A stretch of 12,063 nucleotides of DNA from Candidatus Thiodiazotropha taylori (GTDB taxonomy: Bacteria; Pseudomonadota; Gammaproteobacteria; Chromatiales; Chromatiaceae), in the NCBI GenBank assembly GCA_019100305.1, contig JAHRHW010000097.1:1-12063 (forward strand), written 5' to 3'. Both the position numbers and the translations under genes were made by a program. The notes under the pieces were generated by a model. The model did no database searches. It was not told the origin of the DNA and saw only the letters and a list, made by a program, of their open reading frames with translations. This document shows positions 1 to 6,621 of this stretch, piece after piece (position 1 is the first letter of the stretch; every line of letters begins with the position of its first letter).

Positions 1-1188
1 GTCTTTGCGGAACATATCGCGAATTCCCCGCACCGCCTGGCGGGTTCTGTGTTCATTCTCTATCAGACCAAACCGGACATGATCATCACCATGTTCGCCA
101 AATCCGATACCCGGTGAAACAGCCACCTTGGCTTCGCTCAACAGCTTCTTGGAAAACTCAAGGGAACCCATGTCACGATAGGGCTCAGGGATCGGTGCCC
201 AGACAAACATGGTTGCTTTCGGTTTTTCTACACGCCAGCCGATGTTGTTGAGACCGTCGCACAACACATCCCGACGACTTTGATACATACCACAGATCTC
301 CCGTACCACATCCTGGGGGCCTTCCAGCGCCGCAATCGCAGCAACCTGTATCGGAGTGAAGGTTCCATAGTCCAGATAGGACTTGATGCGTGCCAGGGCA
401 GCCACCAGGGTCTTGTTACCTGACATGAAACCGACCCGCCAGCCCGGCATGTTGTAGCTTTTCGACAGGGAGAAGAACTCCACCGCGATTTCATCGGCTC
501 CGGGTACCTGCAGAATCGAGGGCGCCACATAACCATCGAAGACGATATCTGCATAGGCCAGATCGTGTACTACCCAAATGTTGTACTGCTTGGCGATCTC
601 CACGATCTTCTCGAAGAAATCCAGTTCGACACATTGGGTGGTCGGGTTGCCGGGAAAATTCAGCACCAGCATTTTCGGGCGTGGCCAGGAATCCTTGATC
701 GCTCTGACCAGTTCATCGAAGAAATCGACTCCGGGCACCATCGGTACATGACGCACATCGGCACCGGATATGATGAAACCGTAAGGGTGTATCGGATAAG
801 CCGGATTGGGCACCAACACCGAATCGCCCGGCCCCATGCAGGCCAGCGCCAGATGAGCCAGGCCCTCTTTGGAGCCGATGGTGGCGATCACCTGAGTCTC
901 CGGATCGAGATCGACCTGGTAGCGGCTTTTGTACCAGTTGCTCATCGCCCGACGCAGTCGGGGTATGCCTTTCGACATGGAGTAACGGTGGGTATCCTTA
1001 CGGTTTGCAACCTCGCAAAGCTTATCCACGATATGTTGCGGTGTGGGCTGATCCGGATTACCCATACCAAAATCGATGATGTCTTCGCCCCGCGCTCGCG
1101 CTGCCGCCTTGAGTTCATTCACAATAGCGAACACATAGGGTGGCAACCGCTTGATTCTGCGGAACTCTTCCATCTCTTGAGTGGACAC
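1..1188 (-). CDS. alaC: AlaC-type alanine/aspartate-family PLP aminotransferase (3' end cut by window edge)
   Basis: This fold-type I, PLP-dependent aminotransferase of the AlaC subfamily interconverts alanine and pyruvate with a glutamate/2-oxoglutarate-type partner in the cytosol. Reading from a GTG at 1188, the protein opens VSTQEMEEFRRIKRLPPYVF and continues with IIDFGMGNPDQPTP, the typical N-terminal arm of this subfamily. The PLP-binding lysine is about residue 243, in SLSKSYNMPGWR (around 445-480), followed by GFMSGNKTL. The C-terminal SPGIGFGEHGDDHVRFGLIE is also typical. The frame is open through base 1, giving 396 codons. E. coli AlaC is about 412 aa, so only a short tail is missing. 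The GTG start is preferred because GAGGT lies 4 nt upstream (1193-1197); an in-frame ATG at 1173 has a weaker ribosome site. The gene is divergent from the Mth938 gene across 244 nt. The family call is confident; the exact amino-acid substrate is inferred from similarity. Confidence 0.93.
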   Translation of the reverse strand, partial: MSTQEMEEFRRIKRLPPYVFAIVNELKAAARARGEDIIDFGMGNPDQPTPQHIVDKLCEVANRKDTHRYSMSKGIPRLRRAMSNWYKSRYQVDLDPETQVIATIGSKEGLAHLALACMGPGDSVLVPNPAYPIHPYGFIISGADVRHVPMVPGVDFFDELVRAIKDSWPRPKMLVLNFPGNPTTQCVELDFFEKIVEIAKQYNIWVVHDLAYADIVFDGYVAPSILQVPGADEIAVEFFSLSKSYNMPGWRVGFMSGNKTLVAALARIKSYLDYGTFTPIQVAAIAALEGPQDVVREICGMYQSRRDVLCDGLNNIGWRVEKPKATMFVWAPIPEPYRDMGSLEFSKKLLSEAKVAVSPGIGFGEHGDDHVRFGLIENEHRTRQAVRGIRDMFRKD

Positions 1189-1432
1189 GGATACCTCGAC
1201 TTTTCTGTTAGGTCAAAAGATACAAAGTTAACTGACCCATAATAAAAGATCAATTCAGGAAACACGTATCCGGTGTGATCGGCGTGATTTTTTGAAATTC
1301 TCTCTGTTGCGCACCACAAGCATGCTTTTAAGCCACCTGTTTATACCGCGATTCATGCCTCGAGTGGCGTTTGTCCCATGGCGGTAGGAGGGATCACTTT
1401 TTTGCAATCACTGTTTGCGGTAAGGTCAGCCT

Positions 1433-1810
1433 ATGAAATTCATACTTGATGATAACAACAGCGGTCACACCATCCAGAACTACGGGGCATTCGAGATCAC
1501 CATCAGTGGCAAAGTATACCGGGAGAGCCTGGTCATCATGCCGGACAAGATCATCCCTGAATGGCGTCCCGCCCGATTCGAAGAACTCAAGCAGGAGGAC
1601 TTCGCCCATCTGGCCTCCCTGGCCCCGGAGATCGTCGTGCTGGGTACCGGCTCAAAACAGCATTTTCCTGACCATCAGCTGATGCGTCCCCTGCTGGAGC
1701 ATCAGATTGGCTTGGAAGTGATGGCTACAGATGCAGCCTGCCGGACCTATAACATCCTGATGTCGGAAGGGAGACGAGTGGCAGCGGCTCTGATGATGAT
1801 CAGGGAGTAG
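1433..1810 (+). CDS. Mth938-like domain protein (DUF498 family)
   Basis: A 125-aa cytosolic protein of the Mth938/Xcc981 fold (DUF498), the family that includes the mitochondrial complex I assembly factor NDUFAF3. Bacterial members have no settled biochemical role. What is visible: an N-terminal beta-rich part with VYRESLVIMPDKIIPEW (residues about 28-44), then the family hallmark IVVLGTGSKQHFP (about 67-79), and a C-terminal segment with EVMATDAACRTYNILMSEGR. Length and motif order match the family, and there is no signal peptide or membrane helix. The ATG at 1433 has AAGG 7 nt upstream. The gene stands alone on the plus strand, divergent from alaC and convergent with the 184-aa membrane protein, so its neighbours say little about its function. 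Family assignment is firm; function is unknown. Confidence 0.9.
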   Translation: MKFILDDNNSGHTIQNYGAFEITISGKVYRESLVIMPDKIIPEWRPARFEELKQEDFAHLASLAPEIVVLGTGSKQHFPDHQLMRPLLEHQIGLEVMATDAACRTYNILMSEGRRVAAALMMIRE

Positions 1811-1846
1811 ACCTGCCAGCTGGCTGCACGATTTCAGACACTCTTT

Positions 1847-2401
1847 TCAATTGACCGGGGTATCAGACTCGGACTCCTCTTCCCGATCATCCTCCAGAAT
1901 CACAATATCATCCGGAAAGGGATATTTCTCCACCATCCGCTTGCCGAGTTTGCCCTGAGCGGCCTGATGCAGGGCATCGGACTCCATCAGAATCAGGATC
2001 AGCACGGTTACCATGATCGGCAGAATACCGACACCACCGATCATCGCCATGACAGCAACTTTCTGCATGCCCATGTAGGTGTAACCCGCCCAACCGAGAA
2101 AAAACACTGTCAGTACCGCCAGCAGCATATAGATGAACAGCCGGCTTCGCTCGGCGGCAATCTGCCAATGGGCGTAGACATACCACTCGTCGCGCTGTTT
2201 CGACTTCTTCGCTCGCCAGAGGGTATAGAAAAGCAGGGTAAAAGAGACAACAGGCACCAGCGCCAACGGCTGCCAAAAGGAGCGCACCAGACCCAGTGCC
2301 GCGACAAACCATAAAATGTGATTGCCAATCAGATTGGTCAGAAAAACATCATGAGGGATCTTGGCTTTTTTTACCAATTCTTCTTGGATCTCAAATTTCA
2401 T
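1847..2401 (-). CDS. Unrecognised four-helix inner-membrane protein, probably FNR-controlled
   Basis: I do not recognise a named family. The 184-aa product starts with a short amphipathic cytoplasmic stretch (MKFEIQEELVKKAKI). Four predicted membrane segments follow at about residues 21-40, 44-63, 87-106 and 116-139. A basic, aromatic loop (about 64-86, WRAKKSKQRDEWYVYAHWQ) separates helices 2 and 3. The C-terminal tail is strongly acidic (ILEDDREEESESD). It contains no cysteine and no CxxCH, so it is unlikely to be a c-type cytochrome. The ATG at 2401 has only a weak purine-rich ribosome site (AAAG). The strongest clue is upstream: a perfect FNR/ANR box centred about 54 nt before the start codon. 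With ccoS and ccoI about 1.5 kb away on the same strand, this suggests expression when oxygen is scarce. A link to the cbb3 oxidase is inference. The coding status is well supported by the helix pattern; the function is unknown. Confidence 0.75.
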   Translation of the reverse strand: MKFEIQEELVKKAKIPHDVFLTNLIGNHILWFVAALGLVRSFWQPLALVPVVSFTLLFYTLWRAKKSKQRDEWYVYAHWQIAAERSRLFIYMLLAVLTVFFLGWAGYTYMGMQKVAVMAMIGGVGILPIMVTVLILILMESDALHQAAQGKLGKRMVEKYPFPDDIVILEDDREEESESDTPVN

Positions 2402-2448
2402 CGAGTTTCTTTATACCTGGTCTGTTACCTATGCGGTGGCATCGGCGC

Positions 2449-2462
2449 TTGATGAAAATCAA
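2449..2462. promoter_or_regulatory. Perfect FNR/ANR-type operator (TTGAT-N4-ATCAA)
   Basis: The 14 bases TTGATGAAAATCAA match the FNR/ANR consensus TTGAT-N4-ATCAA at all ten defined positions. If the centre (2455.5) is at -41.5 for minus-strand transcription, the start would be near 2414. A weak -10 candidate, TAACAG, lies at 2422-2427, leaving a short leader before the ATG at 2401. This is the usual class II activator geometry. The box is symmetric, so rightward action is also possible: ATTAAT at 2485-2490 would be the matching -10, but no plus-strand gene begins nearby. A perfect match of this kind is rare by chance, and FNR control is well known for cbb3 loci. Which gene it controls is inferred. 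Confidence 0.8.
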
Positions 2463-2540
2463 CTCTCCATCGGGCAATACAGCGATTAATGCCAATAAAA
2501 ACTGAGGGTTAAGTTTAAACCTGTAGGCAATATAAGCCAA

Positions 2541-2684
2541 TCAGCTCTCACCTTCGCTTCCCATGAGCTTGGCCACCAACCATTTTTTCGCCCAAAACAG
2601 CAATAAAAACAATACGATGCCAATAACCAAACCGATCCAAGGCTGCTCCTTGAGAATTGTTATAAACCACAATCCACTTCCCAT
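2541..2684 (-). CDS. Small single-helix membrane protein (47 aa), unrecognised
   Basis: The frame encodes 47 aa from an ATG at 2684: MGSGLWFITILKEQ, one hydrophobic helix at about residues 15-31 (PWIGLVIGIVLFLLLFW), then a basic flank AKKWLVAKL and the acidic end GSEGES. The positive charges after the helix predict an N-out/C-in topology. A G-rich ribosome site (GGGGGGG at about 2693-2699) lies roughly 8 nt upstream. The same frame stays open further upstream to an ATG at 2960, but that extension crosses hairpin-rich intergenic DNA, has many cysteines and no clear domain, and lacks the good ribosome site, so I chose the short form. The gene is read in the same direction as the 184-aa gene, 139 nt before it, with the FNR box between them. 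Function is unknown; short predicted helices can arise by chance. Confidence 0.5.
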   Translation of the reverse strand: MGSGLWFITILKEQPWIGLVIGIVLFLLLFWAKKWLVAKLMGSEGES

Positions 2685-2795
2685 TGTAGAATCCCCCCCT
2701 GGTGATTCAGTTGTCGGATAAGGTATAGCCCTTGCTGGGCGCCATTCAGGTCCTATCCGGGCAACAGGACAAGCGTACTGATCATGACATTCCCG

Positions 2796-2824
2796 CAGTT
2801 TCATGATTAGACTCTGTGAAACTG
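2796..2824. repeat. 8-bp inverted repeat with 13-nt spacer
   Basis: CAGTTTCA (2796-2803) is the exact reverse complement of TGAAACTG (2817-2824). No T-run follows on either strand, so it is not an intrinsic terminator. It could be an operator or a hairpin in a leader. It lies about 110 nt upstream of the 47-aa gene start and about 195 nt upstream of the plus-strand gene at 3020. Confidence 0.4.
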
Positions 2825-2860
2825 AGATAAAGCAGGTAAGATGCAGGACTACACCGGTTT

Positions 2861-2903
2861 TGCCTGGCAGTTTTAGGAATTGCCAGCCTGGCAATAATGC
2901 CAG
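2861..2903. repeat. Cluster of nested inverted repeats built on CTGGCA/TGCCAG
   Basis: Four half-sites alternate in orientation: CTGGCA at 2864-2869, TGCCAG at 2881-2886, CTGGCA at 2888-2893 and TGCCAG at 2898-2903. The middle two form the perfect interrupted palindrome ATTGCCAGCCTGGCAAT (2879-2895, one central base). The first and second, and the third and fourth, can also pair as hairpins with 11-nt and 4-nt loops. The layout suits either a multimeric repressor operator or a folded RNA/ssDNA element. It ends about 115 nt upstream of the gene at 3020. No T-run follows, so termination is unlikely. Confidence 0.55.
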
Positions 2904-3019
2904 AGAACAGGCTTGGCGACAAAGAGTGAAGGCAGTGACGCCTATACTGCCACATACCAACGCCTGATACCCGGTGCGCGATGCAGTGCAAGAAGTAACG
3001 ACAGCAGGTTAAAGACTAA

Positions 3020-3715
3020 ATGGAAAAGAAGATTATCTTTTGGGTTATCTCCCTCTCTGTGGTGGCGGTCGCCCTCGCCGTCCTACTCCCGGGTGGACGT
3101 AAGGTTGACAGTGATCCAAAGCTGCCCTGGGATATCCAGGTAACTGCCAATAACGAGATCCAAGTATTTAACCTGACCCTTAACAAAAGCCTGCTGCCAG
3201 AGGCGAGGCAGATATTCCAGAACCAGGGCAAGGTCAATCTGTTTGTCGGCACGGATGGGCAACCGGCACTGGAAGCCTACTTCGAACGGGTTTTTCTGAG
3301 TGGACTGAGGGCCGACTTCATCCTCGCTCTGAAGGCGGATGAGTCCCTATTGAATCAACTGTTTGAGCGGGGCTCCCGGATCAGCCGCACCTCAGACTCA
3401 ACCCACAAAATCGTTCTCGGCAGTGACGATTTGCAGATCGCCGAACAACTGCCCATCGAACTGATCAACTACATCCCCGCAGCCAACCTGGACGAGGAGT
3501 TGATCAACAGCCGGTTTGGTGAACCGACAGATAAAATTGTCGAAACGGAAACCGGTGTGACCCATTGGATCTATCCGGATCGGGGCATGACCATCGGTCT
3601 CAATCCTGAAGGAAAGGAGCTTATTCAGTATATGCCCCTCGAACGCATCCAAGGGCTGGTAGAGCAGATCAAAAACAGTAACGCTCAATACAAAGAAAAA
3701 ATGAAGAACAGCTGA
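3020..3715 (+). CDS. Unrecognised signal-anchored, probably periplasmic protein (231 aa)
   Basis: The protein opens MEKKIIFWVISLSVVAVALA: two lysines followed by one hydrophobic segment (about residues 5-23). It then runs into PGGRKVDSDPKLPWDIQV without a lipobox cysteine or a clear cleavage site, so an uncleaved membrane anchor with a soluble periplasmic domain is most likely. The soluble part mixes alpha and beta elements. Its C-terminal third, ELINSRFGEPTDKIVETETG followed by THWIYPDRGMTIGLNPEGKE (about 161-200), resembles the short beta-strand/turn pattern seen in small envelope proteins that sense or bind other envelope components. I could not assign a family. It contains no cysteine, haem or nucleotide motif. 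The ribosome site is weak (AGG about 12 nt before the ATG). The gene is convergent with ccoS, leaving 17 nt between stops. The secreted topology and long, clean frame support a real gene; function is unknown. Confidence 0.78.
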   Translation: MEKKIIFWVISLSVVAVALAVLLPGGRKVDSDPKLPWDIQVTANNEIQVFNLTLNKSLLPEARQIFQNQGKVNLFVGTDGQPALEAYFERVFLSGLRADFILALKADESLLNQLFERGSRISRTSDSTHKIVLGSDDLQIAEQLPIELINYIPAANLDEELINSRFGEPTDKIVETETGVTHWIYPDRGMTIGLNPEGKELIQYMPLERIQGLVEQIKNSNAQYKEKMKNS

Positions 3716-3732
3716 CTCGCTGGTTCGCAGAT

Positions 3733-3945
3733 CTAATCCTGGTCTTCTGCATCCGGCATCATCTGTTTTGGCAGACCTTTTTTGGGCTTTTTCGCTGGAG
3801 CGATATCGTCATCCATCAGGATTCGATGGGCCTCACCCTCCAGGTCATCAAATTGACCACTGCGGGCCGCCCAGAACAGTACCCCTACAGCGGCCAGCCC
3901 CAAGAAGATCATGCCTGGAATCAGGCCATATATCACATCCATCAA
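3733..3945 (-). CDS. ccoS: cbb3-type oxidase assembly protein CcoS
   Basis: A 70-aa protein with one N-terminal helix (about residues 5-28, IYGLIPGMIFLGLAAVGVLFWAA) followed by RSGQFDDLEGEAHRILMDDD. The aromatic-rich helix followed by SGQFDDLEGEAHRIL-DDD is the hallmark of CcoS/FixS. In the systems studied, CcoS is needed for insertion of haem b and copper cofactors into CcoN, and it sits in the inner membrane. The lysine-rich tail (PAKKPKKGLPKQ) is species-specific. The first ATG (3945) has GGAG 7 nt upstream; a second ATG follows directly and cannot be excluded as the start. The gene lies 39 nt after the ccoI stop and is the last gene of the ccoGHIS block. Confidence 0.93.
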   Translation of the reverse strand: MMDVIYGLIPGMIFLGLAAVGVLFWAARSGQFDDLEGEAHRILMDDDIAPAKKPKKGLPKQMMPDAEDQD

Positions 3946-3984
3946 AGCACTCCATCAAACATGACTGGGGTCTGTTGAGACGCC

Positions 3985-6483
3985 CTACTTAACTTTAACA
4001 CCTTTGAACAGGGTACGGATACGGGCAGAGTTACCGATAACCGCCAGCGAACTCAATGGCATAGAGATGGCGGCTACCAGTGGGGTAACCACAGCTGCCA
4101 TTGCCAACGGCACCATAATGATGTTGTAGGTTATTGAGATACCGATATTTTGGCGTATCGTGAGCAACGCCCTGCGAGATAGGCCGATGGCCAGACGTAC
4201 CCGCTCCAGTTCACTGCTCATCAACACGATATCGGCACTGGCGATGGAGACATCCGTACCTGAGCCCATGGCGATACCAACGTCAGCCCGGACCAACGCC
4301 GGGGCATCGTTAACCCCATCACCGACCATCGCCACTCGGTGCCCATCTGACTGCAACCGACTGATTACTTGATCTTTTTCCTCGGGAAGCACCTCGGCAA
4401 TCACCTCCATACCCCCGAGACGCTCTGCAATCGCTTCCGCAGCATGCCGACGATCACCACTCAGCAGCGTTACAGCGATACCCTCAGCTTTCAGTGAGCC
4501 TATCAGCGCTTTGGCATCCGGCCTGATACGGTCTTCGACAGCAACGAGTGCCGTCTCTTTGTCATTTATCGCCACCCTGAACCAGCCGATGCCTTGTTCA
4601 TCGAGCTGACGAGCGAGCTGTTCCAGCCTATCGGACATCTGGCACTGCCGCTGCTCCAGCAGGGTGAGATTGCCGATCGTCAGTGTCTGATCATCGACCA
4701 CCCCGGTCACACCAAGTCCCGGAAGGGCCTTGAAGTCGCTGCATCGATATCGGGTTTGCAAGTGATTGAATGTCTCATCCCAATTGACGACGGACTCAGC
4801 CGTAGGATGCTCTGACTGTCGCTCGACAGCAGCCAGCAGCGCCATCAACTCCACCAGCGACTCCGAGACCTGCTCGTCACCCTCCTGCCACTGCTCGTGA
4901 TCGGTATGGATGCCGACGACAGAGAGCCCACCCTCTGTCAGGGTACCGGTTTTATCGAACACCACATGGTTAATGGTGGAGAGGGTCTCAAGCACCTCCC
5001 CATTCTTGACCAGAATGCCGTATTTGGCGCCCAGCCCCGAGGCCACGGCAATCGACATGGGGGTCGCCAGGCCAAACGCGCAGGGACAGGTAATGATCAA
5101 CACGGAGGTTGCCGCCAGCAGAGCGATCTCAAAATCACTGTTGACCCAGTAGAGAAAGGTCAGGGTCGCCAACGCCAGTGTTACCGCAACGAACCAGGGT
5201 ACGATTTGATCGGCCAGACACTGAATCGGTGCCTTAGAGCCCTGCGCCTCCTCAACCAGACTGATAATCCGCCCGAGTGCAGTATTCTTCAGGAGACCGG
5301 AAACCTCCACCTGAAGGGCTCCATTACCATTGATGGTTCCGGCAGAGACCTGATCACCAGACTGTTTATCGATCGCCTGGGATTCACCGGTCAGCATCGC
5401 TTCATCAATCGAGCTTTCACCCATCCTGACTATGCCATCCACCGGCACCCGCTCACCCGGCTTGACCAGCACCAACTCACCCACGGCAATGGCGCGAATC
5501 GGCACAACCTCTTCAACGCCATCTTTGGAAAGTCGGGTAGCCACCCTCGGTTGCAGATCGAGCAGTCTCTGGGTAGCCGCCACAGCCTGGCGCTTCGACA
5601 TCGCCTCCAGGTAACGGCCCACCAGGATGACAAACAGAAAATTGACCACCGTATCGTAGTAGACCTCACCCACAGTACTGCCTGTCAGGGTGATATAGAG
5701 AGAGTAGAGATAGGTTATGGTGGCGCCGATGGCAATCGGCAGGTCCATACCCAGGTGCATGTTTCTCAGTCCGGACCACGCTCCTTTATAGAAGGGATAG
5801 CCGGAATAGAGCAGAACCGGAGTGGCCAGGGCAAAGCCGATCCAATGGAAGAGCGTTCGAAACTCCCCTTCACTCGCCCCAGCATAGAGGGCAATGGAGA
5901 TCCACATCAGGTTCATCATACCGAAAGCGGCGAAGGCCATTCGATAGAGCAGATGGCGATTCTGCTTCTTGATCGCCCCTTCTGCGGCTTCCGGGTCATA
6001 GGGAACGGCTGCATAGCCGATCTGGCCGAGTCGTTGAATGATCTGGGAGAGAGAGATGGCGCTGTTGTGCCACCTGACATGAAGCCGCTTGCCTGAGAGA
6101 TTGACCTGAGCAGAGATAATGCCGGGTACGGGGTTCAGGGTATTCTCGATCAGCCAGACACAGGCTGCGCAGTGGATCCCCTCAATCAGCAGATGGATAT
6201 CCCGCTCTTCAGCCAGTTCACCAACGAATTCTGCCTGTACATCATCCAAATCGTACAGCGCCAGTTCGGTCGGCATATCGGGTGGGGGCGCCAGACTGGT
6301 GCCGTCAGGTGTACGCTGATAAAAGCCTTCCAGCCCGGCATCGTAGATGGCTTCGCAGACCGCTTTACAGCCAAGGCAGCAGAAATGCTGCTCCTCGCCC
6401 TCAATCATGCCGATGACTTCATCGTCACTGGGAATCGGAAGTTGGCAGTGAAAGCAGCCTTCAGAGGCCTCTACATGTGACAC
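3985..6483 (-). CDS. ccoI: Cu+-exporting P1B-type ATPase for cbb3 assembly (CcoI/FixI, CopA2 class)
   Basis: The 832-aa pump moves Cu+ across the inner membrane to supply the CuB centre of the cbb3 oxidase. In order it shows: an N-terminal cysteine-rich metal-binding region (C10, C13, C35, C36, C39); a heavy-metal domain with GIHCAACVW (C105/C108); the actuator motif TGES (365-368); the transport motif CPC (466-468) in TCPCAFGLATP; the phosphorylation motif DKTGT (510-514); the HP motif of the nucleotide domain (SEHPTA, about 558-562); and GDGVND (721-726). YN (786-787) and MPLSS (808-812) near the C-terminus are the remaining Cu+-ligand signatures of P1B-1 pumps. Everything needed for catalysis is present. 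The start is GTG at 6483, supported by AGGAG 5 nt upstream (6489-6493). The extra N-terminal Cys cluster and the position between ccoH and ccoS identify the assembly type (CcoI) rather than a detoxifying CopA. Confidence 0.95.
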   Translation of the reverse strand: MSHVEASEGCFHCQLPIPSDDEVIGMIEGEEQHFCCLGCKAVCEAIYDAGLEGFYQRTPDGTSLAPPPDMPTELALYDLDDVQAEFVGELAEERDIHLLIEGIHCAACVWLIENTLNPVPGIISAQVNLSGKRLHVRWHNSAISLSQIIQRLGQIGYAAVPYDPEAAEGAIKKQNRHLLYRMAFAAFGMMNLMWISIALYAGASEGEFRTLFHWIGFALATPVLLYSGYPFYKGAWSGLRNMHLGMDLPIAIGATITYLYSLYITLTGSTVGEVYYDTVVNFLFVILVGRYLEAMSKRQAVAATQRLLDLQPRVATRLSKDGVEEVVPIRAIAVGELVLVKPGERVPVDGIVRMGESSIDEAMLTGESQAIDKQSGDQVSAGTINGNGALQVEVSGLLKNTALGRIISLVEEAQGSKAPIQCLADQIVPWFVAVTLALATLTFLYWVNSDFEIALLAATSVLIITCPCAFGLATPMSIAVASGLGAKYGILVKNGEVLETLSTINHVVFDKTGTLTEGGLSVVGIHTDHEQWQEGDEQVSESLVELMALLAAVERQSEHPTAESVVNWDETFNHLQTRYRCSDFKALPGLGVTGVVDDQTLTIGNLTLLEQRQCQMSDRLEQLARQLDEQGIGWFRVAINDKETALVAVEDRIRPDAKALIGSLKAEGIAVTLLSGDRRHAAEAIAERLGGMEVIAEVLPEEKDQVISRLQSDGHRVAMVGDGVNDAPALVRADVGIAMGSGTDVSIASADIVLMSSELERVRLAIGLSRRALLTIRQNIGISITYNIIMVPLAMAAVVTPLVAAISMPLSSLAVIGNSARIRTLFKGVKVK

Positions 6484-6621
6484 GGACTCTCCTGGGAAGA
6501 GATGATGATCTTTGTCCGGTCAAACCGGGATTGAGCGCTCTGTACTGACAGAACTCCTTGGCACTGCTTTGTCCAGAATCCGCTCGATCTCACTCAAATA
6601 AATAATTAATACAATCAGTTA
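6484..6621 (-). other. ccoH-ccoI intergenic spacer
   Basis: The 138-nt gap is long for an operon. It begins AT-rich just after the ccoH stop and holds a small hairpin, CCGGT (6516-6520)/ACCGG (6524-6528) with a 3-nt loop. No T-run follows, so it is not a terminator. An open minus-strand reading frame crosses it but lacks a ribosome site and recognisable sequence. An internal promoter is possible but I cannot point to one. Confidence 0.35.

Larger units (their letters stand above)
2685..3019. other. Non-coding, inverted-repeat-rich region between two divergent genes
   Basis: These 335 nt lie between the 47-aa gene (minus) and the 231-aa gene (plus) and should contain both promoters. I see several inverted repeats: an 8-bp pair CAGTTTCA/TGAAACTG at 2796-2803 and 2817-2824; the GCCAG/CTGGC cluster at 2861-2903 (listed separately); and GGCAGT/ACTGCC at 2931-2936 and 2946-2951. 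The last pair overlaps TATACT (2943-2948), a plausible -10 box for the plus-strand gene, though no good -35 stands 17 nt before it. No convincing tRNA or gene is present. Confidence 0.5.

Noticed and set aside
565..1242. A 225-codon plus-strand open frame
   Set aside because: It lies opposite the well-supported aminotransferase gene, and its translation has no recognisable domain; it is a shadow frame.
1815..1824. Palindrome GCCAGCTGGC between two convergent genes
   Set aside because: A 10-bp palindrome without loop or T-run is too weak to call a terminator or operator.
2685..2960. N-terminal extension of the 47-aa gene to an ATG at 2960
   Set aside because: The extension crosses the inverted-repeat-rich intergenic region, has no domain, and the short form has the better ribosome site.
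4897..6096. A 399-codon plus-strand open frame
   Set aside because: It is antisense to ccoI, which has every P-type ATPase motif. The translation is rich in His, Arg, Gln and Gly with no domain, as expected of a shadow of GC-rich coding DNA.
6484..6621. Open minus-strand frame of about 40 codons between ccoH and ccoI
   Set aside because: It has no ribosome site and no hydrophobic or conserved segment, and it is of a length expected by chance.
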